A stretch of DNA of 64,000 bases. It comes from Geobacteraceae bacterium (lineage in GTDB: Bacteria; Desulfobacterota; Desulfuromonadia; Geobacterales; Geobacteraceae). Position 1 is the stretch's first letter. Each line of letters begins with the position of its first letter. The stretch lies in the NCBI GenBank assembly GCA_009773645.1, contig WSYB01000003.1, positions 124,001 to 188,000 on the forward strand. Reading direction: 5' to 3'. The notes under the pieces were generated by a model. It saw only the letters and a list, made by a program, of their open reading frames with translations, had not been told where the DNA came from and made no database searches. The position numbers and the translations under genes were made by a program. Positions 25,475-32,286 of this stretch are shown piece after piece.

Positions 25475-25492
25475 TATAGACAATTCTATAAT
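25475..25492 (+). promoter_or_regulatory. Palindromic operator overlapping the -10 of the DUF6516 operon
   Basis: A perfect inverted repeat TATAG-ACAATT-CTATA (25475-25490) overlaps a consensus TATAAT (25487-25492), only 11 bp before the ATG at 25504. No clear -35 was found at the right distance. Autoregulation by the COG4190 protein is the obvious inference. Confidence 0.5.
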
Positions 25493-25503
25493 TTTGGTGT
25501 ATT

Positions 25504-25806
25504 ATGCCAAATATGAAAGCCACACTCCTCAAGCACGACAAATTCACCGACGAGTACGGCAACCTTGTGGAGATGAAGATTTGGAAGACGCCGGCGAATG
25601 AACAAACGCCCTATGGAGTTAAATATTCTCTGGTTTATGTGGTTAACGGGCAACGGGTCATAGGGTACGACAACGAGCGCGGAAAGGGGGACCACCGGCA
25701 TCACGGAGGAGACGAAATACCATATCGTTTTATCGACGCTGATCTGCTGGTGGAAGACTTCCTGAAGGATGTGGAAGAATTCATTCGGAGGTATCATGAA
25801 GGCTAA
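25504..25806 (+). CDS. DUF6516 family protein, probable toxin of a two-gene module
   Basis: A 100-residue protein matching the DUF6516 pattern: a short N-terminal beta region (MKATLLKHDKFTDEYGNLVE), then VIGYDNERGKGDHRHHGGDE with its invariant Asp-Asn-Glu-Arg and His cluster, then a helical end (LLVEDFLKDVEEFIRR). The family is linked to toxin-antitoxin operons with COG4190 regulators; a nucleic-acid-cleaving role is suspected from the charged His-rich motif but is not shown here. Its stop overlaps the next gene by 11 bp. A decayed copy of the same pair is at 4466-4977 on the other strand. Confidence 0.82.
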   Translation: MPNMKATLLKHDKFTDEYGNLVEMKIWKTPANEQTPYGVKYSLVYVVNGQRVIGYDNERGKGDHRHHGGDEIPYRFIDADLLVEDFLKDVEEFIRRYHEG

Positions 25807-26164
25807 GAACGTACAAATGGGAATAAAGCCCCTCCGGCAGGGGTTGCAGGAATTTGCGGAGACCTTCAAGACCGTCCAGCGCGGAGAAAAAGTTAAGTCC
25901 CAGCCCGAAGGAATTTATTTCACCAATTTCGAGGCGTTCAGAAAGGCGATGACCCCTCAACGTTTCGCCCTTCTGAAGATAATCAGGGAAAAACAGCCGG
26001 GATCGATCAGCGAGCTGGCGGAAATGGCCGGGAGGGACATAAAAAACGTGTCTGAAGACGTAAAGGTGCTGGTCGGGCTTGGACTGGTGGAACTGGCCAT
26101 AACGGGCCGCAACAAGGCGCCGCGGGTGCGGTTTGAAAAGATAACGCTGGAGATAGCGGTATAG
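25796..26164 (+). CDS. COG4190-type winged-helix regulator, probable antitoxin
   Basis: A 122-residue protein. The N-terminal QMGIKPLRQGLQEFAETFK and GIYFTNFEAFRKAMTPQRFA are followed by a MarR-like winged helix (SISELAEMAGRDIKNVSEDV, then a LVELAITGRNKAPRVRFE wing). This is the usual layout of COG4190 predicted regulators encoded after DUF6516 genes. The ATG at 25796 lies inside the end of the DUF6516 gene with GGAGGT just before it, so translation is coupled. It probably represses the palindromic promoter at 25475 and neutralises the upstream protein; both are inferences from gene order. Confidence 0.82.
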   Translation: MKAKNVQMGIKPLRQGLQEFAETFKTVQRGEKVKSQPEGIYFTNFEAFRKAMTPQRFALLKIIREKQPGSISELAEMAGRDIKNVSEDVKVLVGLGLVELAITGRNKAPRVRFEKITLEIAV

Positions 26165-26264
26165 AGTTCTGCCAATGGCCGGCTTGAGAACCCTTAGGTG
26201 GGTGCTGCTGAAAAGTTTAAATTATCAATAAGTTATCAACATCTTAGTCAAATCAAAGGTCACC

Positions 26265-26552
26265 TATTTCCTACCCGCCCGTCCGCTTATTTCGGCCTTG
26301 GTCACCATCGCCCTGCGCGGGGTGGAAGTTTTCCTGGTCCTCTCCGCCCTCAATAACCTCCCCGTTGTGCACCGGGTGACCAGGTCTTACCTCTTGGAGC
26401 TGCTGCAGCAGGGGATCAGGGTCTACTATCAACCCCCTCCCTTTGTCAATACCAAGCTCTTCCTGGTGGACGGCATCTGGAGCATGGTCGGTCCCGCAAA
26501 CCTCGATCCCCGGAGCCTGCGGCTCAACTTCGAGGGCATGTGCCAACCTTGA
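26265..26552 (+). pseudogene. cls: Truncated cardiolipin synthase (PLD family) remnant
   Basis: An open stretch without a proper start reads TYFLPARPLISALVTIALRG, then NNLPVVHRVTRSYLLELL, and the second phospholipase-D motif as NTKLFLVDGIWSMVGPANLD with PRSLRLNFEG. The canonical HxK has Asn in place of the catalytic His. About 95 codons survive out of roughly 480; the N-terminal half, first HKD motif and C-terminal tail are gone. A start at 26298 is open but sits mid-domain. The homology to bacterial cardiolipin synthases is clear; the gene is not functional as such. Confidence 0.8.
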
Positions 26553-26608
26553 TATTGTCCGAAGTTGAGACACGCCCCTTTCATTTCCTCGCACAGCAAC
26601 AGAAGAAT

Positions 26609-27808
26609 TCAGCCCTGCACTTCTGGTGCTTCTCCCGTATTGTCTCGTTTCCGCTTGAAATTGTCATCATTCTGGCAATATGCTAGAGCATCGAATACGA
26701 TATCGGATAAGCGCATAATGCTTTCCGGTTTGTCGAGTATGATGCTACCGCTTGGGCCAAACTCAAGCCCTCGTCTTTTAATCCCTGCCTTGTGCTGCTC
26801 TGTAAGTTCAATGGGAAAATATGCTAACGTTTTCTTCCTGTCACCATAGTAGCTAACGATCCAGCGGTTTGTCTTGCCTTGATAGAGTACGTTGTAATAG
26901 CTTTCGGTATCCTTGCCGATAATTTCATCCGCGTTTACGACACCGCTTACCATTTCCTTGACGATCGCCAGTATTTTTTGTTCGGCTGACGTCGTTACAA
27001 TTTTTGGGTTGGCGGAATCAACAATATTGCTTGTTTCAAGAATTTCTTCTGAAGTGACTTGCTGACTTATCGCGGGTGATGGGGCTGAGATCGGAACTGG
27101 TGTCGATAATCCGCTGATAACCATTCCACTGATAGCATCTTTCAATGATTGGTTAACCAGCGGAGTCATGGTTTCAAGAAATTTGGGAGTGAGCTTTGGG
27201 GTAAGATTTGCCCTTGTAGCGATGAATCTAACAAAGTCCTGATCGACCTCTCGCAAACAGGTTCCGATGGTGTTGGTGAAAAGATCTATATAATTGCGTT
27301 CTTCCGCAAAGGACTTAAGCTTGTCAGGATTGAACATATCATAACGAAATTTGGCGAGTTGCTCTATATCCGTGTCTTCCAGTTTTTCAAAATTAACTGT
27401 TAAGAATGGTGAATTATCCATTACATTGGGTAGTTTGAGATCAGTGAAAAATCGCCATTCAATGCCGTTGGTTATGGCTGCGATGGTGACACTGGGTGTA
27501 GAGTTAAAGTAGCGGGACAGTTGTCCATCATGGTTAGGGAGTTTATTGTTGTAGGGTTTGGCTTCGATGAACATAACGGGAGAGCCACCTGAAAAGAGGG
27601 CATAGTCTACCCGCTCGCTGGCTTTCGCTCCTGGGAAATTGGCGCTGAATTCAGCTTTGACTTTTTGGGGATCGAAGGGGCTGAAGTCGAGAATGTTGAG
27701 TAATGGCAGTATCAATGCCTGCTTTGTGGTCTCTTCTGTTGTACAGTGGCTACCGACTGTCTTGATGTGTTCGACATGTGCCAACACCCTTTTCTTGAAT
27801 TCATCCAT
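26609..27808 (-). CDS. Type I restriction R-subunit N-terminal-like nuclease protein
   Basis: A 399-residue protein. The first 160 residues look like the HSDR_N/PD-(D/E)xK nuclease domain of type I restriction enzymes: TKQALILPLLNILDFSPFDP, then the active-site pattern ERVDYALFSGGSPVMFIEAK (Asp ... Glu-x-Lys). There is no helicase part and no hsdM or hsdS nearby, so it is not a classic type I system. The C-terminal part (YYNVLYQGKTNRWIVSYYGD and beyond) resembles a small domain seen in phage- and defence-associated proteins; its role is unknown. Setting beside toxin-antitoxin genes and a second nuclease suggests a mobile or defence context. Confidence 0.75.
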   Translation of the reverse strand: MDEFKKRVLAHVEHIKTVGSHCTTEETTKQALILPLLNILDFSPFDPQKVKAEFSANFPGAKASERVDYALFSGGSPVMFIEAKPYNNKLPNHDGQLSRYFNSTPSVTIAAITNGIEWRFFTDLKLPNVMDNSPFLTVNFEKLEDTDIEQLAKFRYDMFNPDKLKSFAEERNYIDLFTNTIGTCLREVDQDFVRFIATRANLTPKLTPKFLETMTPLVNQSLKDAISGMVISGLSTPVPISAPSPAISQQVTSEEILETSNIVDSANPKIVTTSAEQKILAIVKEMVSGVVNADEIIGKDTESYYNVLYQGKTNRWIVSYYGDRKKTLAYFPIELTEQHKAGIKRRGLEFGPSGSIILDKPESIMRLSDIVFDALAYCQNDDNFKRKRDNTGEAPEVQG

Positions 27809-27935
27809 GTTCCCCTCCGTAAGTAGTTATTGAGTCCTTATAATGCCAGTTCTTTTCTCGGCCTTGATTTTTTCGGTTCTTTGGATGTCGGTTCATGGCG
27901 ATAGCGGTTTCGCTGTCGCCGGTGGTTCGGCAGTT

Positions 27936-28988
27936 CTATTCCTTTAGGCCATGCTCTCTGACGGCTTCTGTAACTGCTTCACACCAGTCTAAGAAAGAAG
28001 AGATTTCTTCCTCTGACAACTTTCGATTGATCAGGCACTTCAATTCCCGCCCTGCCGGAACGAAAAGACCGGTTGCTTCTGCTTTGCTCCAAAGTGATGA
28101 AAAGACATCCTCGGGAACCGCGGTCTTACTCGCCATACCGCCACGTCCTCGCAAGGCGGTGTAAATGGATTGTTTGTAAACGGACTCGGCAGGGTAGCCG
28201 AAACAGATAGCGACGTGTCTTCCACCGAGATCAACATTCAGTGAGAAGCCCTTGGTTCCCCAGTGAATCGGCATTGACTTCTCTTTGGCGAGTTGAAGAA
28301 TACGAGAGAAAACGGCTTTACCGTTATCGTCGAGCGAGCCCAAAAATTCGTTTGCAGTCACGATTGGCAGGGAGCCGGAAGCTACCTGTCTCGGTTTTCC
28401 AGATTCCTTGCCGACCACGATCTCTTGGGACAAAAGGCGTGTTCCGCCATTGGCTTGAAAGAATGTGAATTCAACGCAGGTCACTCTAAATCCCTTGGAA
28501 CGAAGGAATGATGCTGTCTGTCGGATCTCCTGCGTGACCCGCTGTCCGACGATAACTATGCGTTGGTCCTTGTTGAAAGCCACCGCTTCGTCAGAGCCAA
28601 GTTCGAAGTATTCTCGATGATGTTCCGCAAGGCTCAGGGACTCGTCATTCAGATATGAGCGCAAAATGGACTCAAGTTGCCCAGTGTCCAGACGCTCGGC
28701 AAACGATGCATATTCGAGTGCTTGGGCTAAAGTGTCGCGCGGCGTCCGATCTCGCTTGAGTTCGACAACGACCACATCTCCTTCGCGGTCCACGCCGAGG
28801 AGATCGATGAATCCTCCCAAATCGGTTGCAACCTGCCGACCGATGACAAGGATTTTTCCGTCTTCTACGATGCCGTCTGGATTCGATTCCAGCCAGTCTT
28901 CTAAAATGGCCTCTTCGTGATGAATTTGGAAGGGTGTCTGCATATACTCGTGAAACTTGCCGTCAGATTGTATGCTGAAAACTCTCAT
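27936..28988 (-). CDS. DUF91 / NucS-like endonuclease-domain protein
   Basis: A 350-residue protein. The N-terminal 180 residues carry a NucS/DUF91-type PD-(D/E)xK nuclease motif: GFIDLLGVDREGDVVVVELK gives Asp and Glu-x-Lys, followed by DTLAQALEYASFAERL. The remainder (from about residue 200) is a distinct domain without a recognised family. NucS proteins cut mismatched or branched DNA; in stand-alone bacterial relatives the substrate is unknown. It is upstream of the HSDR_N-like gene on the same strand with a 127-bp gap containing a GGCGATAGCG/CGCTGTCGCC hairpin. A pair of nuclease-fold genes without methylase is notable. Confidence 0.78.
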   Translation of the reverse strand: MRVFSIQSDGKFHEYMQTPFQIHHEEAILEDWLESNPDGIVEDGKILVIGRQVATDLGGFIDLLGVDREGDVVVVELKRDRTPRDTLAQALEYASFAERLDTGQLESILRSYLNDESLSLAEHHREYFELGSDEAVAFNKDQRIVIVGQRVTQEIRQTASFLRSKGFRVTCVEFTFFQANGGTRLLSQEIVVGKESGKPRQVASGSLPIVTANEFLGSLDDNGKAVFSRILQLAKEKSMPIHWGTKGFSLNVDLGGRHVAICFGYPAESVYKQSIYTALRGRGGMASKTAVPEDVFSSLWSKAEATGLFVPAGRELKCLINRKLSEEEISSFLDWCEAVTEAVREHGLKE

Positions 28989-29001
28989 GGGTTTTCCTTA
29001 C

Positions 29002-29520
29002 TCACCACTCCTCCCCCCAGCTCTTCAGGATCTCCTGCGCGTTCCCGTGCCCCTGTTTTGCGGCCTTGCGAAACCAATTTACCGCCTCGCCCCTGTCCTT
29101 GTCGACACCTTCGCCGTTGTTGTACATGAGGCCCAGATTGAACTGGGCCTTGGCCTCTCCCTGATCGGCAGCCTTGCGCAGCCATTTGGCAGCTTCTTCC
29201 CTGTCCCGTTCGACCCCGACCCCTTTATAGTACATGACCCCCACGCTGAACCGGGCAGGGGCGTACCCCTGTTCGGCTGCCTTGCAAAACCAGGTGAACG
29301 CCTCTTTCTTGTCCTCCCTGACCCCTTCGCCCTTGTAATACATTAGGCCGAGATTATAGTGGGACCTGGCGCTGTTATCCGCCTTGAACTCCTGCAGGGC
29401 CGTTGCATAAGCGCCGCCCTTGTAAGCCTTCACCCCCGGAGTAACGGTAGTACACGCTGTCACGAGTGTTGCCGAACAGACGCAGGCCCACAGGAAAAAA
29501 CCGGCTTTACGGCGTCTCAT
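29002..29520 (-). CDS. Sel1-repeat lipoprotein
   Basis: A 172-residue exported lipoprotein. The signal peptide MRRRKAGFFLWACVCSATLV is followed by a lipobox ending at Cys in VTACTTV. Three 36-residue Sel1-like (TPR-type) repeats follow, each with the core 'A(R/Q)FNLGLMYYxGxGVxxDxxEAxxWxxKAAxQG', running to near the C-terminus. Sel1 proteins act as scaffolds in the cell envelope or in signalling; no partner is evident. The start at 29520 fits the signal peptide; a longer frame from 29574 would overlap the next gene. It follows the TIM-barrel gene closely and may be co-transcribed. Confidence 0.88.
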   Translation of the reverse strand: MRRRKAGFFLWACVCSATLVTACTTVTPGVKAYKGGAYATALQEFKADNSARSHYNLGLMYYKGEGVREDKKEAFTWFCKAAEQGYAPARFSVGVMYYKGVGVERDREEAAKWLRKAADQGEAKAQFNLGLMYNNGEGVDKDRGEAVNWFRKAAKQGHGNAQEILKSWGEEW

Positions 29521-29549
29521 ACGGCCCGCTCCGGATAAGGCTGTATCGG

Positions 29550-30320
29550 TTATTTCAGGTAGTCGTCGAGGCATTGCAGGGCCTTTTCCACCTTTTCCCG
29601 GCTGTGGGCCTCGATGGTGCAGACCGCATCGGGGGCGTAACGCTTCAAGAGGCTGAAGAAGAGGTTGAAATCTATCTCCCCTTCGCCTATGGGGAGGTGG
29701 TCATCCCTCAGGCCAAAGTTGTCGTGGATGTGGGTTTCGGCAATGTAACTTCCCACGGAAGCGAACCATTCCTCCATCCCGACCTTTTTGAACAGGTTCC
29801 AGTGCCCCACGTCGAAGCAGTGGCGAAAGTCGGGGGAGTCCACCGCCTCAAAAAGGGCCCGTAACGTGGAGGGCTCTTCCTCGAAGATATTTTCCACCGC
29901 CACCACGCACCCGATCTTTGCTGCCCGCTCAAGTACCACGCGCCAGGTGTCGATGCTGTGCTTGAGCCATTTGTCCTGGCTTTCGCCGTAACGCCACCGG
30001 TCGTAGCCCGGATGAAAAACCATGACCACGGGTTTCAGGATCTCGGCGGCGTCCAGCGCCTGGTTGAAACGGCGCAGAGTCGCCTCGCGGATGAGGTGTT
30101 CGACCGAACCGGGGTTCAGGTCCATGAACGGGGTGTGGATCGTCGTTCTGATGCCATTGGCCGTCAGGGTCCCGGCAATTGCCGCCAACTCCTCGGGAAT
30201 GAGGGAGTCCAGGGCGTCGCCGGAGAAAAAGACCTCGGGGTTTATCCGTCGGGCAAGGACATACTCCAGGTTCTGTTCGAGCAGGTGGTAAGGGACATGG
30301 GCGAATACCGGGTTATTCAT
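29550..30320 (-). CDS. Sugar phosphate isomerase/epimerase family protein (AP2Ec TIM barrel)
   Basis: A 256-residue TIM-barrel protein of the AP-endonuclease-2/xylose-isomerase-like family. Metal-binding positions are recognisable in RTTIHTPFMDLNPG, VVMVFHPGYDRW, VVAVENIFEEEP, FRHCFDVGHWNLF, ETHIHDNFGLRDDHLPIGEG and VCTIEAHS. Family members isomerise sugars or sugar phosphates, or cut DNA at abasic sites; the short GEG-type end and lack of DNA-binding loops favour a metabolic enzyme. Its ATG overlaps the end of the K+ channel gene by eight bases, so the three minus-strand genes 29002-31368 look like an operon. Confidence 0.85.
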   Translation of the reverse strand: MNNPVFAHVPYHLLEQNLEYVLARRINPEVFFSGDALDSLIPEELAAIAGTLTANGIRTTIHTPFMDLNPGSVEHLIREATLRRFNQALDAAEILKPVVMVFHPGYDRWRYGESQDKWLKHSIDTWRVVLERAAKIGCVVAVENIFEEEPSTLRALFEAVDSPDFRHCFDVGHWNLFKKVGMEEWFASVGSYIAETHIHDNFGLRDDHLPIGEGEIDFNLFFSLLKRYAPDAVCTIEAHSREKVEKALQCLDDYLK

Positions 30321-31368
30321 GGTGGCTGTGTTCTCTCCTCTGCTTGCTTAAGACGTCTTCGGCGCATTTGCCGCAACTGATCAGCTCTTCCAGTTTCTGG
30401 ATGGCGGTCGGCTCGCCCAAGACGATCAGGGTGTCGTGTACCTCGATCTTTGCGTGGGAATGGGGGTTGAAGACCATCTTGCCGGTGGCTTTTTTGATGC
30501 CGATGATGATGACGCCGGTTTCCTTCCGGAAACCGGAACTGACGAGGTTTTCTCCCGCAAAACTGGAATGCTCGGGGATCAGTATCTCTTCCATTTGCAG
30601 TTCCAGGTGTTCGCGGCCGGTGGCGATCTCGATGAAATCGACTACGTTGGGGCGGAGGATGGCCTGGGCCATGCGGCTCCCGCCGATCAGGTACGGCGAG
30701 ACGACCTTGTTGGCGCCGGCCCGTTTCAGTTTGATTTCCGAACCTTCTTCACCTGAGCGGGCCAGGATGTAGAGGTCGGGGTTCAGACCCCGAGCAGTCA
30801 GGGTTATGTAAACGTTTTCCGTGTCCGACGTGACCACCGAAATAAGCCCCTTTGCCCTCTTTATCCCCGCCTTGAGCAGGGTTTCATCGTCGGTGGCGTC
30901 CCCGTAAAGGAACAGGTAACCTTCGTCCTTAAGTTTTTCGATAATCTCGGTATTCTTCTCCACGATCACGAAGGGGATCGGTTTGGCGGCGAACTCCCTG
31001 CAGATGAGCGACCCCATCCTCCCGAAACCGCAGATTATATAGTGGTCCTTCAGGGCTTCGACCTTTTTTTCCACTTTTTTCCTCCCGATGATGCGCTGGA
31101 ATTGCCCTTCAAACATGATCTGGGCAAGACTCCCCACGATATAGCCGATGACGCTGACGCCGAAGATGATGAGAAAGACGGTGAATATTTTGCCTGCATC
31201 GCTTAAGGGGTAGACTTCCCTGAAACCGACCGTGCCGAGGGTTATGATCGTCATGTAGAGGGCATCGAGGAATCTCCACCCCTCTATCCCCATATAGCCG
31301 GCCGTACCCAGTGAAACGAGGAGAGCCAGTACCAAAAAGGAAATTTTCAGATGTCTAACCGGGTCCAT
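30313..31368 (-). CDS. Two-helix potassium channel with RCK (TrkA-N/TrkA-C) domain
   Basis: A 351-residue ion channel. Two membrane helices (near residues 8-28 and 62-84) flank a pore loop TIITLGTVGFREV. The filter reads TVGF followed by Arg rather than the common TVGYGD. A cytoplasmic RCK domain starts at HYIICGFGRMGSLICREF with an NAD-type GxGxxG motif, followed by a TrkA-C domain to residue 335. Such channels let K+ pass under control of nucleotides or ions binding to the RCK ring. It is the first gene of a probable three-gene minus-strand operon, facing away from the GntR gene. Confidence 0.88.
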   Translation of the reverse strand: MDPVRHLKISFLVLALLVSLGTAGYMGIEGWRFLDALYMTIITLGTVGFREVYPLSDAGKIFTVFLIIFGVSVIGYIVGSLAQIMFEGQFQRIIGRKKVEKKVEALKDHYIICGFGRMGSLICREFAAKPIPFVIVEKNTEIIEKLKDEGYLFLYGDATDDETLLKAGIKRAKGLISVVTSDTENVYITLTARGLNPDLYILARSGEEGSEIKLKRAGANKVVSPYLIGGSRMAQAILRPNVVDFIEIATGREHLELQMEEILIPEHSSFAGENLVSSGFRKETGVIIIGIKKATGKMVFNPHSHAKIEVHDTLIVLGEPTAIQKLEELISCGKCAEDVLSKQRREHSHHE

Positions 31369-31480
31369 CCGCTGCTCCTTTAGCCGCTTAGATTACTATC
31401 TGAATCGGCAAATTTCAAGACAATTGCACTTGAATTGCATTTATGAACCTGATATTTGCGAAGTTGGGTGAGGGAAATTC

Positions 31481-31508
31481 TTGACAAAAAATGTATACTG
31501 TATACAAT
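31481..31508 (+). promoter_or_regulatory. Promoter with GntR-type operator in the spacer
   Basis: A consensus TTGACA (31481-31486), a 16-bp spacer and TACAAT (31503-31508) precede the GntR gene. The perfect palindrome TGTATAC-T-GTATACA (31492-31506) lies between the two boxes. It resembles GntR/FadR-family operators and is ideally placed for autorepression. Confidence 0.75.
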
Positions 31509-31534
31509 TTCACAAAACGCATGGAGAAATTCTT

Positions 31535-32242
31535 ATGAAAAAATTCATCGAAAAGCACCTGACCCTCAGGGAAAAAATACTGGAAACCATTCGTGACGCC
31601 ATCATGTCCGGCGCCCTCAAGCCTGGTGAAAAGGTGTCCGAACCGGAGCTTGCCGAACGATTCGGCATCAGCAGGACCCCTATCAGAGAGGCCTTTCGTC
31701 AGTTGGAGTCGGAGGGGTATCTTACCGTCATCCCCAGGAAAGGGGCGGTTGTGGTTTCCTTCTCCCAGAAGGACGTGGAGGAATTTTATGCCATAAAGAG
31801 CATCCTTGAAGGTTATGCTGCGCGCAGGGCGTGCGATAACCTGACCTCCAAGGAGATTGAAAAGCTCCAGGCAGTCAACGAAAAGTTGCGTCTTCTTTCG
31901 CACAACGGCGACGTCAAGAACTTCTTCAAGGTGCACAACGATTTCCATGAGTTGTTCATAAAGGCGGCTGATAATGAAAAACTCCACGAGCTGATTACCC
32001 ATCTGGTTCGTAAATTCCAGCGTCTGCGCCTGGCTTCACTGAGCCTCCCCGGCAGAATGCTGGTGTCGGTGGAGGAACATGAAAAGATCATCGAGGCATT
32101 CAGAAAAAGAGACCCCGCCCTTTCTGAACGGCTGGTGCGAAGAAATGCCGAGTACGGCGGCAAGGTCCTGATGCATGTCGGCAGAGGGACTCCTTCTCTA
32201 AAGCCTGAAGAGCTCTCCGCCGCCAGGCATCTGGACCTTTAG
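31535..32242 (+). CDS. GntR-family (FCD domain) transcriptional regulator
   Basis: A 235-residue regulator. The N-terminal winged helix reads REKILETIRDAIMSGALKPG, SEPELAERFGISRTPIREAF and RQLESEGYLTVIPRKGAVV, the classic GntR pattern. The C-terminal all-helical FCD domain (about residues 80-215) carries the Asp/His metal- or ligand-binding residues in VHNDFHELFIKAAD and EEHEKIIEAFRKRD. The effector is probably a small organic acid, as for many FCD members, but is unknown. The ATG at 31535 follows GGAG; the longer frame from 31481 starts inside the promoter. It lies 44 bp before selA on the same strand. Confidence 0.92.
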   Translation: MKKFIEKHLTLREKILETIRDAIMSGALKPGEKVSEPELAERFGISRTPIREAFRQLESEGYLTVIPRKGAVVVSFSQKDVEEFYAIKSILEGYAARRACDNLTSKEIEKLQAVNEKLRLLSHNGDVKNFFKVHNDFHELFIKAADNEKLHELITHLVRKFQRLRLASLSLPGRMLVSVEEHEKIIEAFRKRDPALSERLVRRNAEYGGKVLMHVGRGTPSLKPEELSAARHLDL

Positions 32243-32286
32243 CAGCCTGTCAGTACGGATTTTACACTATTGCCGAGAGGTGCTGT

